From: Muribaculaceae bacterium
GTDB taxonomy: Bacteria > Bacteroidota > Bacteroidia > Bacteroidales > Muribaculaceae
Direction of reading: 5' to 3'
Length of the DNA: 64,000 nucleotides
Assembly: GCA_023663365.1 (NCBI GenBank)
Contig: JAMPHP010000001.1
Span: forward strand, 93,282 to 157,281
Position 1 is the first letter of the stretch; each line of letters begins with the position of its first letter. A program made the position numbers and the translations under genes. The notes below the pieces were generated by a model. That model was not told the origin of the DNA. It made no database searches and was given only the letters and a program-made list of their open reading frames with translations. This document shows positions 49,810-58,072 of the stretch, in pieces.

Positions 49810-50850
49810 ATGAGATATCCAAAACTTATTGTTGCGGCACTTATTGCCGCCGGCGCGTGGATGAGCGCCGAAGCATGTTCGCGAGTGGTGTATACAAGCA
49901 CAAAGGGCATAGCCATGGTCGGGCGCACGCTCGACTGGCGCACGCCTATACCCACAAATATCTATGTATATCCACGGGGTCTTGAGAAAGAAAGTATGCC
50001 CTCCGGCCCGCGCCTGCAGTGGCGCTCGCGCTATGCGAGTGTCCTCGCCGTAGGCTACGACGGCGGCGCAACCGAAGGCATGAACGAGAAAGGCCTGGTG
50101 ATGAACGGCCTCTTCTGCAAGGGCACCGTCTATCGTACTTCCGAGCCTACCGACACCAAGACCCCGGTGATGAGCCTCTCGGTGATAGTAAGCTATTTCC
50201 TTGATAACTTCGCCACGGTCGACGAGGTTGACACATGGCTTAAGGCCAATACCTTTGCCATCTCCGGCCAGACTTTCGACGGTGGTACGGTGTCGACCCT
50301 GCACTGGGCTTTCACCGATCCCACAGGCGAGACGCTCGTGATGGAATATCAGAGCGGAAAGATGTACACCTACCGAGGCAAGCAGTACAAGGTTCTTACC
50401 AACGACCCGCCGATGCCTCAGATGGAGGCTATCAACACCTACTGGGAGGGCATAGGCGGCGAGCACATGCTGCCGGGCACCGTGAAGAGCCCCGACCGCT
50501 TCGTGCGTGCCACCTTCTTCATCAAGCATGTGCCCGACGACTATGAGTACGATCAGGCACTGGGCTGTGTGGAGAGCATCATGGGCACCGTGAGTGTGCC
50601 TCTGGGATATGAGCTTCCGGGCGAACCGAATGTATCGTCGACGCAGTGGCGCTCAGTGTCGGACCTCACCGGTGGCAAGTACTACTTCCACTTCGCCGAC
50701 ACCCCCGGTGACTTCTGGATTGACCTCGGCCGCCTCGAGCTACAGCCCGGCGCACCTATCCTTAAGTTCGACTCGGCCAAGCACCGCGGTTTCTTGGGTT
50801 GCGCCAACGGCAAGCTCGAGAAGTCGAAAGGCTTCACGCCAATGTGGTGA
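49810..50850 (+). CDS. Choloylglycine hydrolase-family (BSH/PVA) N-terminal nucleophile amidase
   Basis: A 346-residue secreted amidase. Removing the signal peptide after AEA would expose Cys23 as the N-terminal nucleophile (CSRVVYTSTKGIAMVGRTLD). Arg and Asp at mature positions about 17 and 20 match the family's R/D pair, LTNDPP gives the Asn, and SPDRFVRA the second Arg. Family members hydrolyse amide bonds in conjugated bile salts or penicillin V. In gut Bacteroidales bile-salt hydrolase is plausible, but activity cannot be read from sequence. It is preceded by a terminator and stands alone. Confidence 0.9.
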   Translation: MRYPKLIVAALIAAGAWMSAEACSRVVYTSTKGIAMVGRTLDWRTPIPTNIYVYPRGLEKESMPSGPRLQWRSRYASVLAVGYDGGATEGMNEKGLVMNGLFCKGTVYRTSEPTDTKTPVMSLSVIVSYFLDNFATVDEVDTWLKANTFAISGQTFDGGTVSTLHWAFTDPTGETLVMEYQSGKMYTYRGKQYKVLTNDPPMPQMEAINTYWEGIGGEHMLPGTVKSPDRFVRATFFIKHVPDDYEYDQALGCVESIMGTVSVPLGYELPGEPNVSSTQWRSVSDLTGGKYYFHFADTPGDFWIDLGRLELQPGAPILKFDSAKHRGFLGCANGKLEKSKGFTPMW

Positions 50851-50868
50851 TGCGCAGACCGACATTTT

Positions 50869-50910
50869 CTATTCCGAATTTACTGCAAATTTACAGTAAA
50901 TTCGGAATAG
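50869..50910. repeat. Perfect 17-bp inverted repeat (hairpin)
   Basis: CTATTCCGAATTTACTG (50869-50885) pairs perfectly with its complement at 50894-50910 around an 8-nt loop. It lies 19 bp after the hydrolase gene and has no T-tract on either strand. It may stop or protect the hydrolase mRNA, or end a transcript from the right. Confidence 0.75.
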
Positions 50911-50944
50911 GGTGGCGGATAATCTGCCGCGGTGATGTGGAAAC

Positions 50945-51075
50945 ACGAATAAGGGCTATCCTCACGGACAGCCCTTACCGTTCTTACACATAGTACTTAA
51001 TGTTAGATTTATATGTCTATTCCAGATTTTATTTAATATGAAAAAGCATTTAATAATGCTTGTCGTATCATTTCC
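50945..51075 (-). ncRNA. Candidate small RNA from an orphan promoter
   Basis: A strong promoter at 51080-51111 points left, where no minus-strand gene exists. The predicted transcript (about 51075 to 50945) ends after a hairpin AAGGGCT.TCC/GGA.AGCCCTT (50951-50976), followed on the minus strand by a weak T-rich stretch. A 12-codon frame starts near its 5' end. No known RNA family is recognised. The rest of 50851-51356 is AT-rich and shows only this unit, the 17-bp hairpin and the terminator at 51272-51321. Confidence 0.4.
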
Positions 51076-51079
51076 GATG

Positions 51080-51111
51080 CAAAGTTACATCAAGTTGTTC
51101 AAACGTGCAAA
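51080..51111 (-). promoter_or_regulatory. Orphan Bacteroidetes promoter
   Basis: Minus strand: TTTG (51111-51108), 20-nt spacer, TAACTTTG (51087-51080): full consensus in a gene-free region, directed away from the HU/LysM gene. Confidence 0.7.
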
Positions 51112-51271
51112 TGTTTAAAAACATAGCTGTAAAACAAGGAATTTAAATTTTAAATTAAAAGTGTGTCAAATCTAATCAAAAGTTAAGTGAGGACTTGTTT
51201 TAATGTTTTTAGTGAACGTTTGGCAAAAGTTTAGCTAAAATGATTTGTGAGGGTTAAAATAGGTTAAAATT

Positions 51272-51321
51272 AAACCCTGCTGTGGCTATATGATAGCTAA
51301 TGCTTCGCCGCAGCAGGGTTT
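51272..51321 (-). terminator. Terminator of the DUF3127...HU/LysM gene run
   Basis: An 11-bp stem AAACCCTGCTG (51272-51282)/CAGCAGGGTTT (51311-51321) enclosing a smaller dyad; on the minus strand it is followed by a T-rich stretch. It lies 36 bp past the HU/LysM stop codon. Confidence 0.78.
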
Positions 51322-51356
51322 TATGTGTTATTTAGAGCACTATGGAGCTTTCCGAG

Positions 51357-52388
51357 CTATTTATACTTTTTGAAAAGCTCGCTCTGAATGCGCTCAGCTT
51401 TTCGCTGAGTGGCGGCTTCGCTGTCTTCGGCAAAGCTGCTCTTTTCGGGTATCTTCACACGAGTGCCCGGCTTTATCTTGTTGGGGTTGTCGAGGATGTC
51501 GGTATTGGCCTGATAGATAAATACCCAGTAGATACCTTTGCCGTAGTATTCGCGGGCCATAGTGGCGAGGTAGCGGCTCGATGTCACGGTGTCGTATTTG
51601 GGCTCTGTGGCACGAGGCGCGGGGGTAGGCTCGGGTTCGGGCTCTTGTACTATGGGTTCGGGAGCAGGAGAGTCGTCGGCAGGGATGATGCCGCCGCTCA
51701 ATTCTTCGACCGAAACTTCTTCAATCACCGGCTCTGCTATGGAGTCGGCCGGCATGAGGATTTCCTGAGCTTCCGGCTCTTCGGGCTCGTATACTGCCGC
51801 GAAGTAGCCTGACACGCTTCCTGCAACGATAGCGAGAGCTACTCCCGGCCACAGTGGTATACTGCGCTTCTTGGGCGTGGGCTCGGGTGTGGGCTCGGGT
51901 GTGGGAGCAGCTGCAGGCTGCTCAGATGAGTCGGACTGGTCAGACGAGTCCGACATGTCCGACATGTCCGACATGTCCGACCCGGCAGGCTCCTCTGCAA
52001 TCTCTTCTACCTTCTCTGCAGGGGCTTCTTCTACGGTGTCTTCCTCGGCTTGCTCGCTTTTCTCTTCGACAGGCTCCACGGGGCTTTCTTCTGGGAAGTC
52101 GAGGCCGTCGGCAAGCTCTACGGCTTCAAACATGCTGAACGGTGCGTTGACTTCCTCGGCGAGGGCTGCATCGGGGCGGAACAGCACGGGTGAGTCGCCG
52201 CCGAAAGCGCTGTCGGAGTTGCGCATGAAAGTGCCAATGCCTTTTATGCTCACGCTTTCGCCGGCCATGAGGCTCTCTTCGACTGCCGCGAAGAAGCTGC
52301 GCACGAAGAGGCGTGCGGTGTTTGTGTCGGTGTCGGTGATTTTCGCAAGGCGCGTGATCACTTGCGAAAGTGTGATGGTATTATTCAT
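51357..52388 (-). CDS. HU-domain membrane protein with LysM domain
   Basis: A 343-residue protein from ATG 52388. Residues 1-85 are an HU/IHF-like DNA-binding fold (LSQVITRLAKITDTDTNTAR, SVSIKGIGTFMRN). An acidic Glu/Pro linker follows, with a 9-bp-period repeat encoding [11 protein letters not shown] near 136-156, then Pro-rich PTPEPTPEPTPKK, a single transmembrane helix (about 178-200, IPLWPGVALAIVAGSVSGYF), a second acidic linker, and a C-terminal LysM-like domain (about 270-320, LATMAREYYGKGIYWVFIYQ...NKIKPGTRVKIP). The layout suggests DNA contact inside and peptidoglycan contact outside. It overlaps the small HU gene upstream. Confidence 0.88.
   Translation of the reverse strand: MNNTITLSQVITRLAKITDTDTNTARLFVRSFFAAVEESLMAGESVSIKGIGTFMRNSDSAFGGDSPVLFRPDAALAEEVNAPFSMFEAVELADGLDFPEESPVEPVEEKSEQAEEDTVEEAPAEKVEEIAEEPAGSDMSDMSDMSDSSDQSDSSEQPAAAPTPEPTPEPTPKKRSIPLWPGVALAIVAGSVSGYFAAVYEPEEPEAQEILMPADSIAEPVIEEVSVEELSGGIIPADDSPAPEPIVQEPEPEPTPAPRATEPKYDTVTSSRYLATMAREYYGKGIYWVFIYQANTDILDNPNKIKPGTRVKIPEKSSFAEDSEAATQRKAERIQSELFKKYK
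51922..51981 (-). repeat. 9-bp-period coding repeat in the HU/LysM gene
   Basis: Repeated units of the form TCCGACATG (three near-identical, then diverged) encode SDM repeats and SDSSDQSDSS. The unit is the same as in the obgE tail at 23450-23506. Confidence 0.8.
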
Positions 52389-52659
52389 TTCGCAGTCGTT
52401 TTTGCAGCAGTCCGCCGGGTTGAAATTCAATTTTTATTTCAGGAGGCAGCAGCATGCGCTTGCCGGAGGACAGGTCGGTGGTGATTTCTTCTTTGTGCTT
52501 CACGGCTTTGAATGTGCCGAAAGTGGGTATTGCCACACTGTCGAGCTCAGAGCAGCTGTCGCGCAGGATTATCGCGAGGCCTTCGGTGAGGGCATCGACA
52601 TCGGCGGCGCTACGCCCGGTGAGTTCGCATAAGCGGCGGCGGAATTGTTTATGATCCAT
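52381..52659 (-). CDS. HU/IHF-family DNA-binding protein
   Basis: A 92-residue nucleoid-type protein. [20 protein letters not shown] and [20 protein letters not shown] follow the HU fold (two helices, then the beta arm), with a C-terminal tail [20 protein letters not shown]. It overlaps the umuC 3' end by 11 bp and the HU/LysM start by 8 bp. The two HU-type genes in tandem may form a heterodimer; that is inference. Confidence 0.88.
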   Translation of the reverse strand: MDHKQFRRRLCELTGRSAADVDALTEGLAIILRDSCSELDSVAIPTFGTFKAVKHKEEITTDLSSGKRMLLPPEIKIEFQPGGLLQKRLRNE

Positions 52660-53938
52660 AAGTCTTTACTGTGATTATATCGTCGAGCCTGGTGGAGAAG
52701 TTCGGCGAGCGGTGCTCGCATTTTGTGCAACTCTCCACGGGCATGTATGAAGCTATGTGCACGCGGTCGTGGCTGAGCGATGATGCGTTGAGCCGGTCGA
52801 CTACTTCCATGAGTTTACGGCGGCGCTCGTTTTGGTCGCGGTCGGAGAAGAGGTTGGTCTGTATGTGTCGGGCATCGGAGAGCTCGGGGATGAAAATGCC
52901 GGCGCGTTTATATCCGAAGCCCTTTCGGAATATTGCCCTTAGAGCCTTTGAGGCTGCTTCCGCAATAGCGATGGTGTCGTTGGTGGCTTCTGGCAGTGGC
53001 ACGTAGGCGCTGTTGTAGTACTGAGGCTGCTCGGGTCGGCGGGCGTTGGTGTGTATGAAGACCGACACGGCGCCTGCGGCAAGTTGCCTCTCGCGCATTC
53101 TTCGCCCTACGTTTGTGGCGAATAGCGCTATGGCTTCGGCGAGGCGGTCGAAGTCGTAGATGTTCGATGCGAAGCTCCGTGAGCAGCACATTTGCTTCTG
53201 GTGCGGCCCCTCGGAGTCGGCTTCTATGGTGTCGATGCTGATGCAGGGGGTGCCGTTGAGTTCGCGCCATGTGCGCACGCCGGGAATCGTGAGAATTTGC
53301 TCCACGCTTTCGAGAGGCATTGCCGCAAACCGGTCGGCCGAAGCGATGCCGTAGTTGGCGAGCCGCTTTGCTATGCGCCTGCCTATGCCCCACACGTCGC
53401 CTATCGCGGTGAGCTCGAGGGCGCGACGGCGGCGGTAGTCATTGTCGATAGCGCATACGCCTCGGTATGCCGGGTATTTTTTAGCGAATCGCGACGCCAT
53501 CTTTGCGAGCGTTGCGGTGGGGGCAAGCCCCATCGACGTGGGTACTCCCACATTTCGGCGCACACGGCGCACAATCTCGCGGGCGGCGGGCACGCAATCG
53601 GCACAGGAGGCGCTGTCGAAGGCTACGAAGCACTCATCGATGGAGTAGACCTGCACTGCTCCGGCCACGGATGCTATCGTGGCCATGACGCGGCTCGAGA
53701 TGTCGCCGTAGAGGCGGTGGTTGCCCGAGAGCACGGCCACTCCGTGACGGTCGCAGAGCTCCTTGACCTGAAAGTAAGGGTTGCCTCGGCGCAGGCCGAG
53801 GGCTTTGGCTTCGTTTGAGAGAGCCACCACGCAGCCGTCGTTGTTGCTGAGCACGACCACGGGAATATCGCGCAGGCGCGGGTTGAAAATGCGCTCGCAC
53901 GACACGAAGAAATTGTTGCAGTCGATGAGCCCGGTCAT
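52649..53938 (-). CDS. umuC: Y-family translesion DNA polymerase UmuC
   Basis: Catalytic subunit of polymerase V-type translesion synthesis, 429 residues. The opening [18 protein letters not shown] includes the first metal Asp; [12 protein letters not shown] carries the second acidic pair; [19 protein letters not shown] and [19 protein letters not shown] are the palm/thumb helix-hairpin-helix region. A C-terminal UmuC domain follows ([26 protein letters not shown]). It starts 6 bp after umuD. No LexA-type box is recognised upstream. Confidence 0.96.
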   Translation of the reverse strand: MTGLIDCNNFFVSCERIFNPRLRDIPVVVLSNNDGCVVALSNEAKALGLRRGNPYFQVKELCDRHGVAVLSGNHRLYGDISSRVMATIASVAGAVQVYSIDECFVAFDSASCADCVPAAREIVRRVRRNVGVPTSMGLAPTATLAKMASRFAKKYPAYRGVCAIDNDYRRRRALELTAIGDVWGIGRRIAKRLANYGIASADRFAAMPLESVEQILTIPGVRTWRELNGTPCISIDTIEADSEGPHQKQMCCSRSFASNIYDFDRLAEAIALFATNVGRRMRERQLAAGAVSVFIHTNARRPEQPQYYNSAYVPLPEATNDTIAIAEAASKALRAIFRKGFGYKRAGIFIPELSDARHIQTNLFSDRDQNERRRKLMEVVDRLNASSLSHDRVHIASYMPVESCTKCEHRSPNFSTRLDDIITVKTYGS

Positions 53939-53944
53939 TTGAGC

Positions 53945-54409
53945 CTACCGGGAGAAGCGTTTGCGGCGCGGGCGCCTGTTGTTCTTTATCGTATGCGTGA
54001 CCACACCCCACACCTCGAACTGGCGGTCGGGGGTGACGAGAATAGGGTCGAAGGTCTCGTTGGAGGGTATCAGCCACACGGCACCCGGGCGGAGGCGGAT
54101 GCGCTTGAGAGTAAATTCGCCGTCGAGGCAGCACACGGCCAGATCGCCGTCGTCGGGCTCGAGGGAGCGGTCTATCACGAGCAGGTCGCCGGGCTCGATG
54201 CCTTCGTCGATCATCGAGTCGCCGCTCACACGGCCGTAGAAAGTGGCAGCGGGGTGCCTCACAATCTCGCGGTTCAGGTCTATATATTCGCTTATATAGT
54301 CCTGGGCCGGCGATGGGAAGCCGGCCTGTATGCCCTGGTCGGCGTATGGCAGCTCGAGCTCAGTGCTTGTGTCGGGGCGGAATATTTCGAGGCTGATGTG
54401 TCGCTTCAT
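53945..54409 (-). CDS. umuD: UmuD-like S24 peptidase (translesion accessory)
   Basis: A 154-residue LexA/UmuD-family protein. The self-cleavage site Ala-Gly is in GIQAGFPSPAQDY, the catalytic Ser in YGRVSGDSMIDEGI, and the catalytic Lys in GEFTLKRIRL. The short N-terminus lacks a DNA-binding domain, fitting UmuD rather than LexA. After RecA-stimulated cleavage it would join UmuC. It lies between a glycosyltransferase gene (21 bp) and umuC (6 bp), an unusual position inside a longer gene run. Confidence 0.95.
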   Translation of the reverse strand: MKRHISLEIFRPDTSTELELPYADQGIQAGFPSPAQDYISEYIDLNREIVRHPAATFYGRVSGDSMIDEGIEPGDLLVIDRSLEPDDGDLAVCCLDGEFTLKRIRLRPGAVWLIPSNETFDPILVTPDRQFEVWGVVTHTIKNNRRPRRKRFSR

Positions 54410-54430
54410 GTGGGAGAGTGGATGATGGGT

Positions 54431-55420
54431 TCAATCGAGAAGCCGCTCGGCTATGGCATAGCGGGGTCGATGTTTCACTTCAATGAATATTTTGCCGATG
54501 TACTCGCCTATGATGCCGAGAGCAATCAGCACCAGGCTGCCAAGGAACCACACCGACAGCATCAGTGAGGACCAGCCCGAGATAGCTATGCCGCGGAAGT
54601 GCGACACCAGTACCCACACGCCCACGGCAATGTCGAGCAGCAGCAGTACAAGGCCGACCACAAATACTATGCTCATCGGGCGGGCTGTGAAAGATGTGAT
54701 GCCGTCGATAGATGTGGCGAGCATTTTGCTCAGCGGGTACTTGGTGCTGCCGGCTGTGCGGGGAGAGCGGTCGTAGCGCACGATTTCGGAGCGGAGGCCT
54801 ATGTGTGGCATGATGCCGCGGATGAAGAGGTTGCTCTCGCCGTACTCACTGAGCAGGTCGAGGGCCTGCCGGTCCATGAGGCGGAACTCTGAGTGGTCGT
54901 ACACGGTGTCGAGGCCCATTGAGCGCTGCATACGGTAGAAGGCGCGCGCCGAGTTTCGCTTGAACCAGGTGTCGCTCGCCCGGGATGCCCGCACGCCGTA
55001 CACGATGTCGGCACCGAGCTTGTACTTCTCCACCATTTCTAAGATGGCTTCGGGAGAGTCCTGGAGGTCGGCATCGAGGGTGATTGCGGCGTCGCACACC
55101 TCGCGCACAGTGAGCAGCCCGGCCAGGAGCGCTCCTTGCTGGCCTCTGTTGTGAGCGAGGGCTATGCCTTTGAAGCGCTTGTCGCGCCCGTGTGCATGCT
55201 TTATGAAAGCCCATGTGCCGTCGGAGCTGCCGTCGTCGACAAAGAGGACGAAGCTGTCGGCCGACGCGAGCCCCGCGGCCGCCATGCGGTCGAGCACGGA
55301 AGCGAGTACGGGTGCCGCTATCGGCAGCATCGGCTCTTCGTTGAAGCACGGAACAACAAGAGCTATCACCGGGTGCTGGGGGCGCCCGGCGACAGCTCTT
55401 GTGTGGTGGAGTTCCTGCAT
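54431..55420 (-). CDS. GT2 family membrane glycosyltransferase (GtrB/DPM1-like)
   Basis: A 329-residue polyprenyl-phosphate-sugar synthase type glycosyltransferase. The GT-A domain (about 15-230) shows VIALVVPCFNEEPMLPIAAP, FVLFVDDGSSDGTWAFI, ITLDADLQDSPEAILEMVE and YGVRASRASDTWFKR. Two C-terminal transmembrane helices follow (MSIVFVVGLVLLLLDIAVGV; SLMLSVWFLGSLVLIALGII). Such enzymes load a sugar onto undecaprenyl phosphate for export. It sits between proS (30 bp) and umuD (21 bp). Donor sugar unknown. Confidence 0.92.
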   Translation of the reverse strand: MQELHHTRAVAGRPQHPVIALVVPCFNEEPMLPIAAPVLASVLDRMAAAGLASADSFVLFVDDGSSDGTWAFIKHAHGRDKRFKGIALAHNRGQQGALLAGLLTVREVCDAAITLDADLQDSPEAILEMVEKYKLGADIVYGVRASRASDTWFKRNSARAFYRMQRSMGLDTVYDHSEFRLMDRQALDLLSEYGESNLFIRGIMPHIGLRSEIVRYDRSPRTAGSTKYPLSKMLATSIDGITSFTARPMSIVFVVGLVLLLLDIAVGVWVLVSHFRGIAISGWSSLMLSVWFLGSLVLIALGIIGEYIGKIFIEVKHRPRYAIAERLLD

Positions 55421-55450
55421 AGACGGATGTCGCTCAGCAGCGTTTAGGAC

Positions 55451-56932
55451 TTAATAGTTGCGAGCTATGATCACGCGGCGCTTCGAGGGCTTGCCTGTGA
55501 CCATGCACACGCCGGGAGTGTCGTCGCCGTCGAGGGGGATGCAGCGGATGGTTGCTTTCGTCTCGGCTTTGATGAGCTCTTCGGTCTCGGTGGTGCCGTC
55601 CCAGTGGCAGAGGAAGAAGCCGCCGCCGTCGATGCGGGCCTTGAAGTCGTCGTAGCTGTCGCACACGTAGGTCTGCTCGCTGCGCATCTTCACAGCCTTC
55701 TGATAGATGTTCTCCTGGATTTCCTCGAGGAGGGTGTTGAGGTAGTCGGCAATGCCTGCAAGGGGAGCGGAGTGCTTCTCGAGGGTGTCGCGGCGCATTA
55801 CTTCCACGGTGCCGTTCTCGATGTCGCGAGCACCGAGCACAAGGCGCACGGGCACACCCTTAAGCTCGTAGTCGGCAAACTTGAAGCCAGGGCGCTTGTT
55901 GTCGGCATCGTCGTATTTCACGGAGATGCCGAGCTGTCCGAGGCGCTCTACGATGGGCATGACCTTGTCGGTGATGGCTGCGAGCTGCTCGGCGGTCTTG
56001 TAGATAGGGATGATCACTACCTGAATCGGGGCAAGGTGGGGCGGGAGCACGAGGCCGTTGTCGTCGGAGTGCGTCATGATGAGAGCGCCCATCAGGCGGG
56101 TCGACACGCCCCAAGAGTTTGCCCACACGTACTCGGGCTGGTTGTCCTTGTTGGCGAATGTCACGTCGAAGGCCTTGGCGAAGTTCTGGCCGAGGTTGTG
56201 CGATGTACCTGCCTGCAGGGCTTTGCCATCCTGCATCATAGCCTCGATGGTGTAGGTGTTGAGAGCACCTGCGAAGCGCTCGTTTGCGGTCTTGACACCT
56301 ATCTGCACCGGCATTGCCATGTATTTTTCGGCAAATTCGGCGTAGAGCTTAATCATCTGCACGGTGCGCGCTTCCGACTCCTCGGCAGTAGCATGTGCGC
56401 AGTGGCCTTCCTGCCAGAGGAACTCTGAAGTGCGGAGGAACATGCGTGTGCGCATCTCCCAGCGCATCACGTTTGCCCACTGGTTGCAGAGCACGGGCAG
56501 ATCGCGCCAGCTGTGAATCCAGTTCTTGTAAGTGCCCCAGATGATGGTCTCGGAAGTCGGCCGCACGATGAGTTCTTCCTCGAGGCGCGCTTCCGGGTCG
56601 ACTACTACGCCGGTGCCGTTAGGGTCGTTTTTGAGGCGGTAGTGTGTCACTACTGCACATTCCTTAGCGAAACCCTCCACGTGCTCAGCTTCGCGGCAGA
56701 GGAAAGATTTCGGGATAAGGAGGGGGAAGTATGCGTTCTGAACACCCGTGGCCTTGAACATGCGGTCGAGTGTCTGCTGCATTTTTTCCCAGATGGCGTA
56801 TCCGTAGGGCTTGATTACCATGCAGCCGCGCACGGCCGACTGCTCGGCCAGGTCGGCCTTCACAACCAGCTCGTTGTACCACTGGGAGTAGTTGTCTTGA
56901 CGTTTTGTGAGGTTCTTAAGTTCGACAGCCAT
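55451..56932 (-). CDS. proS: Proline-tRNA ligase (short, archaeal/eukaryotic-like type)
   Basis: Class II aminoacyl-tRNA synthetase charging tRNA-Pro, 493 residues, in the form lacking the bacterial INS editing domain, as in most Bacteroidetes. Motif-2 region [20 protein letters not shown], the N-terminal [20 protein letters not shown], and the C-terminal anticodon-binding and zinc-like domain ([33 protein letters not shown] at the end) are clear. It follows the DUF3127 gene by 23 bp. Confidence 0.97.
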   Translation of the reverse strand: MAVELKNLTKRQDNYSQWYNELVVKADLAEQSAVRGCMVIKPYGYAIWEKMQQTLDRMFKATGVQNAYFPLLIPKSFLCREAEHVEGFAKECAVVTHYRLKNDPNGTGVVVDPEARLEEELIVRPTSETIIWGTYKNWIHSWRDLPVLCNQWANVMRWEMRTRMFLRTSEFLWQEGHCAHATAEESEARTVQMIKLYAEFAEKYMAMPVQIGVKTANERFAGALNTYTIEAMMQDGKALQAGTSHNLGQNFAKAFDVTFANKDNQPEYVWANSWGVSTRLMGALIMTHSDDNGLVLPPHLAPIQVVIIPIYKTAEQLAAITDKVMPIVERLGQLGISVKYDDADNKRPGFKFADYELKGVPVRLVLGARDIENGTVEVMRRDTLEKHSAPLAGIADYLNTLLEEIQENIYQKAVKMRSEQTYVCDSYDDFKARIDGGGFFLCHWDGTTETEELIKAETKATIRCIPLDGDDTPGVCMVTGKPSKRRVIIARNY

Positions 56933-56955
56933 ACACTTATCGTTTGTTCTACTGA

Positions 56956-57327
56956 TTAGAAAGGAAATTCATCGTCGCCACCGGCAGGCATGGCAGGGGG
57001 CGGGGGCACTGCACCGGGAGTGGCTGCCGGAGCAGCAGCGGGAGCGGCGGCACCGGGAGTCTCCACGTCGGCACGCCAGCAGCGGATGTCGGTGAACCAG
57101 CGGCCTTGCCATTCGCGCGACTCGATGTCGAAGTAGATGGTGACAACCTGACCTACCTGGAGGTTGATTTTGTCGGCGTTGTCGCCAAAGCAGGTGAACG
57201 CTACTTTGCGGGGAAACTGGCCGTCGGTGTTTTCGAGTACATATTCTTTTTTCTTCCACGGATTGCCGGCTTTGGATGTGCCGCTTACCTCGGGGAGAGC
57301 GTGGATGATAGTTCCTTTGATTTCCAT
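56956..57327 (-). CDS. DUF3127 protein with SSB-like C-terminal tip
   Basis: A 123-residue protein. The DUF3127 OB-like fold covers about 1-88 ([40 protein letters not shown]). A Pro/Ala linker of about 25 residues follows, and the protein ends GGDDEFPF, closely like the acidic DDIPF tip through which SSB recruits repair proteins. DUF3127 is thought to be single-strand-DNA-binding-like; a role near replication or repair is inferred. It has its own consensus promoter and leads the run to proS, umuDC and the HU genes. Confidence 0.88.
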   Translation of the reverse strand: MEIKGTIIHALPEVSGTSKAGNPWKKKEYVLENTDGQFPRKVAFTCFGDNADKINLQVGQVVTIYFDIESREWQGRWFTDIRCWRADVETPGAAAPAAAPAATPGAVPPPPAMPAGGDDEFPF

Positions 57328-57352
57328 TGTGATAATAAGATGATATTTCTTA

Positions 57353-57384
57353 CAAAGTTAAGTTTTTTTTCTCGTTGGAGCAAA
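57353..57384 (-). promoter_or_regulatory. Bacteroidetes promoter of the DUF3127 gene run
   Basis: Minus strand: TTTG (57384-57381), 20-nt spacer, TAACTTTG (57360-57353), 25 bp before the ATG at 57327. It is the only clear promoter seen upstream of the run to 51357. Confidence 0.8.
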
Positions 57385-57573
57385 TAAAAAATAAGTAAGA
57401 AGGGATGGCTGCAACACATGGGTTGCATATCTGTTACAAAGGCATTACAAGTGCAAAAAGTATGTAAAATTCTAAATCTTTGTCAACAAAAGCGCCCGTG
57501 GATAGTTATAATCACAGAAGGGCGGGCAAGGCCGCCGCATTATCAAACCACACATTCAGATTAAGAACTCACG

Positions 57574-57930
57574 ATGATTACCCGGAAAGTTATTCAGACT
57601 CTATACAAGAAGTACCGCAAATTGCCCGAGAGCCCCGATTGCCTCGACATGCCTCTGCTTTTCGACTATGCTTCCAAGCACCACAATATCATGGTGGATA
57701 TGGATGGCCCCGTGGATGCACTGCTCATCAGGAGTATAGACCCTGATTCGCCCTTTCACCGCATCCCTCTCGACCGCATCCATGCCATAGTGCCTTTCGA
57801 GGAGTGGATTGCCATCGTCCTTCACTCGTCGATAATCTTCCTGAGCCGCAAGAGTGCCAAGGTGAGTGTGCACGTGCGCACCGAGAAGCCGTCGCTCTTC
57901 GACCGTATCACCGATTTTTTTCACAGGTAG
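57574..57930 (+). CDS. Conserved hypothetical protein
   Basis: A 118-residue soluble protein (MITRKVIQTLYKKYRKLPES at the start; FEEWIAIVLHSSIIFLSRKS in the middle). I do not recognise a family; similar short proteins occur in Bacteroidales. No signal peptide. Its 3' end overlaps the convergent FeoB-associated gene by 23 bp. The upstream region 57385-57573 shows no clear plus-strand promoter. Confidence 0.75.
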   Translation: MITRKVIQTLYKKYRKLPESPDCLDMPLLFDYASKHHNIMVDMDGPVDALLIRSIDPDSPFHRIPLDRIHAIVPFEEWIAIVLHSSIIFLSRKSAKVSVHVRTEKPSLFDRITDFFHR

Positions 57931-58072
57931 AACTGTGCCGCTTGCGGCACAGTTCGGCAGTAGGACACCCTCGGCAGGGGTCGTGCCTTGAGCGCAAGGC
58001 GTGCCTCACGAAGAAAGCTACTGCGGCAGCTATGAGCAGCCCCACTACGATCCACTGTAGGGCCACGCTCAT
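57908..58072 (-). CDS. FeoB-associated Cys-rich membrane protein
   Basis: A 54-residue protein with one N-terminal transmembrane helix (MSVALQWIVVGLLIAAAVAF) and a Cys motif CRGCPTAELC near the C-terminus, the hallmark of the small FeoB-associated family. The ATG at 58072 overlaps the topB stop by 4 bp. No feoAB genes are in the window, so its link to iron transport is by family only. Confidence 0.82.
   Translation of the reverse strand: MSVALQWIVVGLLIAAAVAFFVRHALRSRHDPCRGCPTAELCRKRHSSTCEKNR

Noticed and set aside
54410..54430. LexA operator in front of umuD
   Set aside because: The 21-bp gap holds no palindrome I can recognise as an SOS box.
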